Shown: one piece after another, positions 34,400 through 42,206 of the stretch
How positions within the stretch are numbered: the stretch's first letter is position 1
How the letters are laid out: every line of letters starts with the position of its first letter
Assembly: GCA_039812485.1 (NCBI GenBank)
Contig: JBDIAP010000003.1
Location: 1-62,082, forward strand
Reading direction: 5' to 3'
DNA length: 62,082 nucleotides
From: Kineosphaera sp039812485
GTDB taxonomy: Bacteria > Actinomycetota > Actinomycetes > Actinomycetales > Dermatophilaceae
The notes under the pieces: model-generated
What the model was told of the DNA's origin: nothing
What the model saw: only the letters and a program-made list of their open reading frames with translations
Databases searched by the model: none
Program-made: the position numbers and the translations under genes

Positions 34400-34606
34400 C
34401 GTCGAGCTCCCGGCGGCGGGCACCGCCGACATCGCGGATCCGCGCGCGTGCCCGCACTCGGGCTCGTGACGGCGCGCGCCGGACTGTGGGCGCCTCGATG
34501 TCATCGACGGCGGATCGGGCAGCGCACCCCCAGGCGCTCCCGGCGCATCGTCGGGCGCTCCACCCGCGGCGCCGGGTGTCGACGCCGGTGCGGGCAGCAG
34601 GGCCGC

Positions 34607-34704
34607 AACGTCGTACATCACCCTGCCCCACCCCCGACAGGCACGGCTCTGACCTGCTGTTTTCCTGGCGTCTCCCAGTCTGAGTGCGCGTGATGTACGA
34701 CGTT
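34607..34704 (+). repeat. Intergenic inverted-ended element, copy C
   Basis: 98 bp, perfect 14-bp inverted ends (34607-34620 and 34691-34704), core GACCTGC at 34651-34657 then TGTTTTCC. The ends extend to GGCCGC on the left. It lies between two convergent gene ends, as copy A does. The rest of 34400-34743 shows partial similarity to the sequence before copy B (both begin TGACGTCGAG right after the preceding gene). Confidence 0.88.
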
Positions 34705-34743
34705 CTGGCCTCTGCCGAAGCTCGCGGGCCGGTCGAGCCCGGC

Positions 34744-35697
34744 TCAGCGGCCGCGTCGGGCCGCGACGGCGAGCGCCGTGTCGGCGGCGGCGAGATCGGC
34801 GTTGAGCCAGGCGGCGGCGACGGTTCCTTGGGAGGCCGCGGTGACGACCTGGGCCTGGAGGTCTCGCACATTGCCCGCAAGCCACACCCCCGGGACGGCC
34901 GCCGCGCCCGTCACCGGGTCGGCGGGATAGAACTCGCCGAGCTGAGCGCCCATCGGATGCGGCACCCTCGCTGCTCCGAGCGCGTCGAGGACCGGCGATT
35001 CGGCGACCACGCGCGGCGCGACGACGAGTGCGGAGCGCGGCACGACCCGCCCGTCGGTCATTCGCACACCGGCAAGGCGGTCCGCCTCGACGACCACCGC
35101 GGCCACGGGGCCCTCGACGATCTCGATGCCGCGCGCCGCGAGCTGCTCGCGCTCGTCGTCGCTCGGCTCGGGCGCGGTGTGCCGGAAGTAGGCGACGTCG
35201 TCGCTGAGCTGGGCGAAGAGCATGACCTGGTGCAGCGCCACCGGCCCGGTGCCGAGCACCCCGATCGGCTCGCCGCGATGCTCGTAGCCGTGGCAGTAGG
35301 GGCAGTGCACGACGTCGCGTCCCCACCGCCCCACCAGCCCCTCGACGGCGGGCAGCTCGTCGCGCACGCCCGTCGCGACGACGAGCCGCCGGGCGGTGTA
35401 GGTCGTGCCGTCGGCGAGATCGACGGCGAACCCGTCCCCCTCCCGGCGGGCCGACACCGCCCGCCCCGACACGATCCGCGCCCCGTAACGCCGCGCCTCC
35501 TCCTGCCCGAGGGCGACGAGTTCCGTCGGCGCCAGCCCGTCGCGCGTCAGGAAGCCGTGCACGCCGTCGGCCGGGGCGTTGCGCGGCTGACCTGCGTCGA
35601 TGACAGTGACCGAGCGCAGCGCCCGGCCCAGGGTGACGGCGGCCGCGAGGCCCGCGGCGCCGCCCCCGACGACGAGGACGTCACTGTGCTGGGACAT
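34744..35697 (-). CDS. Thioredoxin-reductase-like NAD(P)/FAD oxidoreductase
   Basis: 317 aa. FAD motif VLVVGGGAAGLAAAVTLGRAL, redox pair in VVHCPYCHGYE (CPYC), NAD(P) motif GVLGTGPVALHQVMLF and the C-terminal FAD segment PGVWLAGNVRDLQAQVVTAASQG. The low-Mr thioredoxin reductase fold is clear; no adjacent thioredoxin gene, so the partner is unknown. Related enzymes are oxidases of dithiol natural products or ferredoxin/bacillithiol-type reductases. Start at 35697 follows GGAGG; a palindrome (35715-35729) sits just upstream. Confidence 0.85.
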   Translation of the reverse strand: MSQHSDVLVVGGGAAGLAAAVTLGRALRSVTVIDAGQPRNAPADGVHGFLTRDGLAPTELVALGQEEARRYGARIVSGRAVSARREGDGFAVDLADGTTYTARRLVVATGVRDELPAVEGLVGRWGRDVVHCPYCHGYEHRGEPIGVLGTGPVALHQVMLFAQLSDDVAYFRHTAPEPSDDEREQLAARGIEIVEGPVAAVVVEADRLAGVRMTDGRVVPRSALVVAPRVVAESPVLDALGAARVPHPMGAQLGEFYPADPVTGAAAVPGVWLAGNVRDLQAQVVTAASQGTVAAAWLNADLAAADTALAVAARRGR

Positions 35698-35714
35698 GAC
35701 CCACCCTCCTTTAT

Positions 35715-35729
35715 TGAGATCGGTTCTCA
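35715..35729 (-). promoter_or_regulatory. TGAGA-N5-TCTCA operator-like palindrome
   Basis: A 15-bp dyad 17 bp before the start of the thioredoxin-reductase-like gene, adjacent to an AT-rich TTAAGT and overlapping the probable -10 region. The cognate regulator is not in view. Confidence 0.45.
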
Positions 35730-35828
35730 CTTAAGCATGGGCGGCGCCGCATGCGCAAGCACGCATGCGAGACCGTCCGGGCGCTGCCCCAGCAGTCGAA
35801 ACTCCTCATCAGAGCGGGCCAGGCGACG

Positions 35829-35844
35829 CACAGCAGACGCATAG
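35829..35844 (+). promoter_or_regulatory. CACAG-N6-CATAG direct repeat, site 2
   Basis: CACAG (35829), six bases, CATAG (35840), 24 bp before the GT39 start; a weak third repeat GCCAG lies one period upstream (35818). Same motif as at the response regulator promoter. Confidence 0.68.
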
Positions 35845-35867
35845 CCTCGCGGCGGATCGTCGAGGAC

Positions 35868-37937
35868 ATGGACACCGCGATAGCACGACGCACCGCTGAT
35901 CGGCTGCGTCTTCCCCAGTTCAGGAAGCCGGCGGGCGCGCACGTCGAGCCCACCGGCTCCGACGTCGAGCGCCCCAGCGCGCTCGGCCCGATCGACGCCA
36001 CGCGCTGGCGCGACCGCCCGCGGCGCGAGCAGCTCGGCTTCGCCGCACTCATCCTCGGCACGCTGGCCTTCTGGCTCTACGGCCTGAGCGCCAACGGCTA
36101 CGCCAACTCCTTCTATTCGGCCGCGGTGCAGGCCGGCTCCCACAACTGGGAGGCGTTCTTGTTCGGCTCCTCCGACGCGGCCAACAGCATCACCGTCGAC
36201 AAGCCCCCGGCCTCGCTGTGGTTCATGGCGCTCTCGGTGCGGCTCTTCGGCCTCAACTCGTGGGCCATTCTCGTGCCCGAGGTGCTCATGGGCGTCGCCA
36301 CGGTCGCGCTCGTCTACTACGGCGTGCGCCGCTACTTCGGGCACGCCGCCGGCCTGCTCTCGGGCCTCGTGCTCGCGCTGACTCCGGTCGCGACGCTCAT
36401 GTTCCGCTTCAACAACCCCGACGCGCTGCTCGCGCTCCTGCTGACCGCCGCGTGCGTCGCCACGATGCGGGCCCTGGAGAAGGCGAACCCCCGCTGGCTC
36501 ATCGCCGTCGGAGCCCTGCTCGGCTTCGGCTTCCTCACCAAGACGCTGCAGGCGTTCCTCATCGTGCCGGTCCTCGGCCTCGTCTACCTCGTCGCGGCGC
36601 CGACGACGCTGCGCACGCGCATCACGCACTCCCTGGCGGCCCTGCTCGCGATGATCGTCGTCGGCGGCTGGTGGGTCGCGATCGTCGAGCTCGTCCCGGC
36701 GAGCATGCGCCCCTACATCGGCGGTTCGCAGAACAACAGCTTCCTCGAGCTGACCTTCGGCTACAACGGCCTGGGCCGCATCAGCGGCGAAGAGGCCGGC
36801 TCCGTCGGCCCCAACATGGGCACCGAGTCGATCTGGCGCATGTTCTCCTCCAGCGTCGGCGGCCAGATCTCGTGGTTCATCCCGAGCGCGCTGCTGCTGC
36901 TGATCGTCGGCCTGTGGGTGAGCCGCAAGGCGCCGCGCACCGATCTGGTGCGGGCGTCCTACCTCGTGTGGGGTGGGTCGATGGTGGTCACCGGGCTCGT
37001 CTTCTCGCTGATGGCGGGCATCTTCCACGAGTACTACACGGTGGCCCTGGCCCCCTACATCGCGGCCGTCATCGGCATCGGCGCCACCCAGGCGTGGAGC
37101 CGGGCGGGGTCGCAGCGGGAGCGCTGGGGCTCGATCGCACTCGCCGCCGCGACCGCGATGGCCGCGACGTGGAGCTTCTTCCTGCTCACCCGCGTCGACG
37201 CCTACGGCCCGCTGCGGTATGTCGTGTTCGCCGTCGGCATGGCCGCCGCGCTGCTGCTGCTCGTCACGAGCCGCCTGCACCGCCGGTTCGTGCCGGTGGT
37301 CCTGGCCGCCGCGCTGCTGTCCAGCCTCGCCGGCCCGGCCGCCTACAGCGTCTCGACGGTCACCAAGGCCGCGACCGGCTCGATCGTCACCGCAGGACCC
37401 AGCAGCGGGATGGGCGGTCCTGGCGGCATGGGTGGCGGCATGGGCCAGCCCCCGGCGATGCCGGGCCAGGGCACGAACGGCACGACCTCCAACGGCACGA
37501 CCTCCAACGGCACGAGCTCGACGACGGACGGCCAGACCAACACCCCCGGCGGCATGGGCGGCGGCATGAGCGGCCTGCTCAACGCCACGACGGCCAACAC
37601 CGAGGTCGTCGCGGCCCTGCAGGCCAACGCGAGCGACTACACGTGGGTCGCCGCCGCGATCGGCAGCCAGAACGCGGCCGGCCTCCAGCTCGGCAGCGAC
37701 GAACCCGTCATGGCGATCGGCGGCTTCAACGGCTCCGACCCGAGCCCGACGCTCGCGCAGTTCCAGCAGTACGTCAAGAACGGCCAGATCCACTACTTCC
37801 TCGCCGGCGGCGGCTTCGGCGGCAGCAACGGCGGGTCGAGCTCCAGCTCGGAGATCTCGACGTGGGTGCAGGCCAACTACACGACGGTCACCATCGGCGG
37901 CACGACCTTCTACGACCTCACCGCGCCGCTGAGCTGA
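35868..37937 (+). CDS. GT39-type (ArnT/PMT-like) membrane glycosyltransferase
   Basis: 689 aa. About eleven membrane helices after a 55-residue cytosolic head. The GT-C first loop NSFYSAAVQAGSHNWEAFLFGSSDAANSITVDKPP carries the acidic and DKPP signature of polyprenyl-phosphate-dependent transferases. Between the helices and a C-terminal external domain lies a low-complexity insert of Gly/Met (GMGGGMGQPPAMPGQG) and NGTTS repeats, resembling the small protein at 23429-23758. Donor probably a polyprenyl-phosphate sugar from the next gene; acceptor unknown. First of a three-gene operon; CACAG-N6-CATAG site upstream. Confidence 0.87.
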   Translation: MDTAIARRTADRLRLPQFRKPAGAHVEPTGSDVERPSALGPIDATRWRDRPRREQLGFAALILGTLAFWLYGLSANGYANSFYSAAVQAGSHNWEAFLFGSSDAANSITVDKPPASLWFMALSVRLFGLNSWAILVPEVLMGVATVALVYYGVRRYFGHAAGLLSGLVLALTPVATLMFRFNNPDALLALLLTAACVATMRALEKANPRWLIAVGALLGFGFLTKTLQAFLIVPVLGLVYLVAAPTTLRTRITHSLAALLAMIVVGGWWVAIVELVPASMRPYIGGSQNNSFLELTFGYNGLGRISGEEAGSVGPNMGTESIWRMFSSSVGGQISWFIPSALLLLIVGLWVSRKAPRTDLVRASYLVWGGSMVVTGLVFSLMAGIFHEYYTVALAPYIAAVIGIGATQAWSRAGSQRERWGSIALAAATAMAATWSFFLLTRVDAYGPLRYVVFAVGMAAALLLLVTSRLHRRFVPVVLAAALLSSLAGPAAYSVSTVTKAATGSIVTAGPSSGMGGPGGMGGGMGQPPAMPGQGTNGTTSNGTTSNGTSSTTDGQTNTPGGMGGGMSGLLNATTANTEVVAALQANASDYTWVAAAIGSQNAAGLQLGSDEPVMAIGGFNGSDPSPTLAQFQQYVKNGQIHYFLAGGGFGGSNGGSSSSSEISTWVQANYTTVTIGGTTFYDLTAPLS

Positions 37938-37980
37938 GCACAGCCACCCGACCACCAGACCCAGCGAAAGGACAGTCCCG

Positions 37981-39297
37981 ATGAGCACCACAGCGACTCG
38001 GCCCGTGCTCGACGTCGTCATCCCCGTGTACAACGAGCAGCACAGCCTCACCGCGTGCGTGCAACGCCTCACCGCCCACCTGGGCACGCACTTCCCGTAT
38101 CCGTGGCGGGTCACCGTCGCCGACAACGCGAGCACCGACGCGACCCTCGAGGTCGCGCGCCGCCTCGCGGCGGAGGACCCCCGCGTGCAGGTCGTGCACC
38201 TGGACGCCAAGGGCCGCGGCCGGGCTCTCAAGCAGGTGTGGTCGGCCTCGGACGCCCACGTGCTCGCCTACATGGACGTCGACCTCTCGACCGACCTCGA
38301 CGCCCTGTGGCCGCTCGTCGCCCCGCTGATGTCGGGTCACTCCGACCTGTCCATCGGTAGCAGGCTCGCCCCCGGGGCGCGGGTCGTGCGCGGCTCGAAG
38401 CGCGAATTCATCTCGCGCTGCTACAACGTGCTGCTGCGCACGGGCCTGGACGCCGGCTTCACCGACGCCCAGTGCGGCTTCAAGGCGATCCGCGCCGACG
38501 TGGCCCGCGAGCTGCTGCCGCACGTGCGGGACACGGCGTGGTTCTTCGACACCGAGCTGCTCGTCATCGCCCAGCGGTGCGGGCTGCGCATCCACGAGGT
38601 GCCGGTCGACTGGTTCGACGACCCGGACAGCCGCGTCGATGTCGTGCAGACGGCCGTGGACGACCTGCGCGGCATGCGCTCGGTGCGGCGTCGCCTCGCG
38701 ACCGGCGAGATCCCCGTCGAGCAGATCGCCGCCCGGATCGGCCGCGGGCGCCTGCGCGGCGGGCTGGGTCGGGAGATCTGGCGGTTCGCCGGGGTCGGGG
38801 CGGCGAGCACCGTGCTGCACCTCGGACTGTTCGCGGTGCTCGGGGCCGCGGGCATGGCGTTGCAGGTGGCGAACCTGCTCGCCCTGCTCGCGGGCACGGT
38901 GTTCAACACTGCGGCCAACCGGCGCTGGACCTTCGGGGCCACGGGCCGCGACGGCGCGCTCGGGCTGCAGCTGCAGGGCCTCGGCCTCTTCCTCCTGACG
39001 TGGGCGTTCGGGGCGGGCGCCATCGCGGCCCTCGGGGCCGTGGCGCCGCAGGCCCCGACGCTCGTGGCGACCGCCGTCGTGGCGCTCGCGGGTGCGGCGG
39101 CGACGCTGGCGAAGTTCGTGCTGTTCCGCTCGCGGCTGCGCCCCGCCGGCGACGGCTTCTTCCTGACCGACGACGACCTCGACGGCGAGTCCGAGCACGC
39201 CGAGGGCACCGTCGCGCCGCGTGGCGAGACGATCGCGGACGTGCGGTGGTTCACCTCGACGCAGTCAGCGTCCGCCCAGACGGTGGGCGCACGATAG
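37981..39297 (+). CDS. GT2 polyprenyl-phosphate glycosyltransferase fused to GtrA
   Basis: 438 aa. Residues 1-235: DPM1-like GT2 domain (DVVIPVYNEQHSL, ADNASTDATLEVA, DXD-type MDVDLSTDL, IGSRLAPGARV, DAQCGFKAI). Residues about 255-390: GtrA domain of four helices (FAGVGAASTVLHLGLFAVLG, NLLALLAGTVFNTAANRRWTF). The two are often separate genes. It should make polyprenyl-phosphate sugar and help flip it, feeding the GT39 enzyme encoded 43 bp upstream. Confidence 0.88.
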   Translation: MSTTATRPVLDVVIPVYNEQHSLTACVQRLTAHLGTHFPYPWRVTVADNASTDATLEVARRLAAEDPRVQVVHLDAKGRGRALKQVWSASDAHVLAYMDVDLSTDLDALWPLVAPLMSGHSDLSIGSRLAPGARVVRGSKREFISRCYNVLLRTGLDAGFTDAQCGFKAIRADVARELLPHVRDTAWFFDTELLVIAQRCGLRIHEVPVDWFDDPDSRVDVVQTAVDDLRGMRSVRRRLATGEIPVEQIAARIGRGRLRGGLGREIWRFAGVGAASTVLHLGLFAVLGAAGMALQVANLLALLAGTVFNTAANRRWTFGATGRDGALGLQLQGLGLFLLTWAFGAGAIAALGAVAPQAPTLVATAVVALAGAAATLAKFVLFRSRLRPAGDGFFLTDDDLDGESEHAEGTVAPRGETIADVRWFTSTQSASAQTVGAR

Positions 39298-39301
39298 GGG
39301 G

Positions 39302-39895
39302 ATGTGGTCCGCGCCCCTACTCGACTCACTCGACCTGAGCATCCTGGAATTCTTTGCGGCCCACCGCAATCCGGTGTTCAACGCGGTGCCCGTGGCGCTC
39401 GGCGTCACGGGCACCGACGCGTCGGCGATGGCCCTGCTCACCGTCGTCGCCGTGGCCGTCTGCGTCGTCGCCCGCGCGTGGCGACAGCTCGCGGCGGTGC
39501 TCCTCGCCGTCACCGTGGCGCGCGTGGGGGTGGGGCTGCTCAAGGACGTCATCCAGCGGCCCCGACCCCCGCTCGAGCTCGCGCTCCTGCCCGGCGACGG
39601 GTTCTCGTTCCCGTCGACGCACGCGGCCTTCACGTCGGCGGCGGCCGCCGCCGTCATCGGAGTGACCCTGTGGCGCTCGCCCCGGCGCCGTCACCTCGCC
39701 GCCGCACTGTTCGCCCTGGTCGTCGCCGGGATCGGTGTGAGCATGGTCTATCTCGGCTCGCACTGGGCCTCCGACGTCGTCGCCGGCTGGGCGCTCGGCG
39801 TCCCGACCGGCTACGTGATCGGCCGGGCGCTGCGCGCGCGATCGAGCCGCGCTGCCGACGAGTCGAGCGCGCCGGTCGCCCCCGCGCGGGCCTGA
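39302..39895 (+). CDS. PAP2-family membrane phosphatase
   Basis: 197 aa, about five helices. All three PAP2 motifs: KDVIQRPRP, SFPSTHA and GSHWASDVVAG with the catalytic His residues. Acts on lipid phosphates such as undecaprenyl pyrophosphate at the outer face. Start 4 bp after the previous stop, so operonic with the GT39 and GT2-GtrA genes; may recycle the lipid carrier. Confidence 0.88.
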   Translation: MWSAPLLDSLDLSILEFFAAHRNPVFNAVPVALGVTGTDASAMALLTVVAVAVCVVARAWRQLAAVLLAVTVARVGVGLLKDVIQRPRPPLELALLPGDGFSFPSTHAAFTSAAAAAVIGVTLWRSPRRRHLAAALFALVVAGIGVSMVYLGSHWASDVVAGWALGVPTGYVIGRALRARSSRAADESSAPVAPARA

Positions 39896-39951
39896 CACGA
39901 CGACGGCCTCACACGACGACGGGCGAACACGACGATGGCCGGACACGACGA
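39896..39951. repeat. ACACGACGA-type direct repeats
   Basis: Four copies of ACACGACGAY spaced 15-20 bp, just before the tRNA terminator. Confidence 0.6.
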
Positions 39952-39980
39952 TGCTCCCGCGGCGGACCGCGGGAGCATCG
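39949..39980 (-). terminator. Terminator of tRNA-Ser(GCT)
   Basis: Perfect 14-bp arms (39949-39962 and 39967-39980) with a CGGA tetraloop, 5 bp past the tRNA 3' end; may also stop the PAP2 transcript. Confidence 0.82.
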
Positions 39981-39985
39981 AAGGG

Positions 39986-40076
39986 CGGAGGCGGAGGGAT
40001 TTGAACCCTCGATGGGGTTTAACCCCCAAACCCGCTTAGCAGGCGGGCGCCATAGACCGGACTAGGCGACGCCTCC
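39986..40076 (-). tRNA. tRNA-Ser (anticodon GCT)
   Basis: Acceptor GGAGGCG/CGCCTCC, anticodon loop CTGCTAA (GCT, codons AGC/AGU), long variable arm, T arm GGTTCAAATCC. 91 nt. Confidence 0.95.
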
Positions 40077-40586
40077 CTATCCCTGCATCTCGCTGTATGC
40101 CGTCGCCCGACCCCAGGCCGGGCGCGCCACAGCAGGTGCCAGGGTACCTGTCCCGCAGGCCGGATCACAAAACCGCGCATGGGCGTCGCGCGATCGCGTC
40201 GAGCTGGCCGCACCGCCTGGCCCCACGTCCGTCGACACGGCGCTCGAGGGGGAGGACCGCGCGGTCGAGCGCCCCCGACCCGCCGACACCGGTAGCGGGT
40301 TCGCCCCGGTCCGCCCCCGCACTCGCCACGGCGGCATGCGGCGCAGGTCACGGCCCACTTCCCCAGCCATCGTTCAGGGCCCACGACGATACTGGAGTGT
40401 CGCGCGCGACCGTCCAGCCGACCGTTCAACCGACCATCCAGGAGTCGGCGGGGCTTCGCCGGGGCGACGAGCACGAGTCCCGGTTCCGCGCATTTTTGCG
40501 GCGCCGATGCCGAATAGGCACTACGGACAACGGATCTGGCCCACCGCTCCACCGCGGCTGAGCAAGGCCGAGACGAGGAACGAGGG
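40077..40586 (+). other. 510-bp gap before the LCP gene
   Basis: No convincing gene. It contains three 12-bp tandem units (listed separately) and presumably the LCP promoter; no hairpin or RNA gene was recognised. Confidence 0.4.
40407..40442. repeat. 12-bp tandem repeat, three units
   Basis: cgaccgtccagc, cgaccgttcaac and cgaccatccagg in direct succession, about 145 bp before the LCP gene. Confidence 0.75.
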
Positions 40587-42206
40587 ATGAGCCACCTGCC
40601 CGACGACCGCTACAAGCGGCCGACGACGATCCCCCGGATCGACCCGGGGATGTCGCCGCGGCGCCCCGCCGCGGGCGGCCGCTCCGGCACGTCCGACCAC
40701 CCCGCCACGCCCCGTCGCACGGCCACACACGCTGTCGTCCGCAGCCGGCCGGAGCGCGGCTTCGGCCGCTTCCTCGGCTACACCTCCCTCGGCACCGTGC
40801 TGCCCGGCTCGGGCCTGCTGCTCGCGGGGCGCCGCAAGGCGGGCGGCACGCTGCTCGCGATCGTCGTCCTCACCGTCGTCGGGGCCGCCGCCTACCTGTG
40901 GGTCAAAGGACCCACCGTCGGGGCGCTGACGCTCGCGGTCGACCCGAATTTCCTGCTCTGGGCCACGATCGGCGCCATCGTCGCGGTCGTCGTGCTCATC
41001 GCCTCGATCGTCTGGACGGGCGTCGTCACGTGGCCGCGTCCCGCCGGCGCCGGGATGCACACCCTGTCGACGGTGTGCGTCATGGCCCTGTGCGCTGCGG
41101 TCGCCGCGCCCGCCGCCATCGGCGTGCGTGACATCGCCGCGCACCGGGATCTGCTCCAGACGTTGTTCAACCAGCCGGTCTTCAACCGCAGCGGCATCTC
41201 CCCCGATGTCGGCGACGACGACCCGTGGGCCGACCATCCGCGCGTCAACGTCATGCTCATCGGCGCCGACTCCGAAGCCGACCGTCCGGGCGTGCGCACC
41301 GACTCGATGATGCTGGCGAGCATCGACACCCGCACCGGCGACACGATCCTCTTCGGGCTGCCGCGCAACCTCGAGCGCGTGCCCTTCCCCGACTACAGCC
41401 CGCTGAAGAAGCTGTGGCCCAATGGATTCCGCTGCCCGCAGGACTGCCTGCTCAACGACGTGTGGATGCAGGGCGAAAACAACAAACAGCTCTATCCGGG
41501 CGACCCCAAGCCCGGCGTCACCGCGCTCAACGAGGCGGTGACGGGCGTGACGGGGCTGACCCCCGACTACGACATCGTCGTCAACATGGCGAGCTTCACC
41601 GCCCTCGTCGACGCCATGGGCGGCGTCGACATCACGGTGCGCGAGCGCGTGCCGATCGGCGGCAAGGTCCAGAACGGGCAGATCGTGCCGGGCAGCATCA
41701 AGGGCTGGATCGAGCCGGGGCGCCAGCACCTCGACGGCTATCACGCCATGTGGTTCGCGCGTGGCCGCGCGACGACCGACGACTTCGACCGCATGCGCCG
41801 GCAGCGCTGCATGGTCGGCGCGCTCGTCAAGCAGATCAATCCGGCGATGATGCTCGAGCGCTATCCGGCGATCGCCAAGGTCGCCAAGGACAACATCTAC
41901 ACGAACATCCCGCAGGCCCACCTGCCGGCGTGGGCCGAGCTGGCCAGCCGGATGCAGCAGGGCACCATCCGCAGCCTGCCGTTCAGCAACAAGGTGGTCC
42001 ACGTCGGCAACCCCGACTTCGAGCTCATCCACGCGCTCGTGCAGCAGGCGATCTACGGCGGCCCGCTGCCGGGTCAGACACCGACACCGACGCCGACCCG
42101 GACGACGCCGACGCCGACGCGCACTCGCACGTCGACCGGCCCGACCCCCGGGTCCTCGACCTCGACCGTCAATGACACCGTCGTCGACGTGTCGCAGGCC
42201 TGCTGA
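40587..42206 (+). CDS. LytR-CpsA-Psr (LCP) family cell-wall ligase
   Basis: 539 aa. A cytosolic head of about 55 residues, three or more hydrophobic segments (about 65-180), then the external LCP domain: NVMLIGADSEADRPGVRTDSMMLASID with the phosphate-binding Arg/Asp set, LFGLPRNLERVPF, LNEAVTGVTGL, DYDIVVNMASFTALVDAMGGVDI and DGYHAMWFARGRATTDDFDRMRRQRCM. It transfers lipid-linked glycopolymers to peptidoglycan. The Thr/Pro repeat tail (TPTPTR) is low complexity. The larger membrane part compared with one-helix LCPs is a variation seen in actinobacteria. Confidence 0.9.
   Translation: MSHLPDDRYKRPTTIPRIDPGMSPRRPAAGGRSGTSDHPATPRRTATHAVVRSRPERGFGRFLGYTSLGTVLPGSGLLLAGRRKAGGTLLAIVVLTVVGAAAYLWVKGPTVGALTLAVDPNFLLWATIGAIVAVVVLIASIVWTGVVTWPRPAGAGMHTLSTVCVMALCAAVAAPAAIGVRDIAAHRDLLQTLFNQPVFNRSGISPDVGDDDPWADHPRVNVMLIGADSEADRPGVRTDSMMLASIDTRTGDTILFGLPRNLERVPFPDYSPLKKLWPNGFRCPQDCLLNDVWMQGENNKQLYPGDPKPGVTALNEAVTGVTGLTPDYDIVVNMASFTALVDAMGGVDITVRERVPIGGKVQNGQIVPGSIKGWIEPGRQHLDGYHAMWFARGRATTDDFDRMRRQRCMVGALVKQINPAMMLERYPAIAKVAKDNIYTNIPQAHLPAWAELASRMQQGTIRSLPFSNKVVHVGNPDFELIHALVQQAIYGGPLPGQTPTPTPTRTTPTPTRTRTSTGPTPGSSTSTVNDTVVDVSQAC

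Noticed and set aside
40077..40586. SRP RNA or another structural RNA next to tRNA-Ser
   Set aside because: The SRP apical-loop consensus was not found and no extended pairing was seen.
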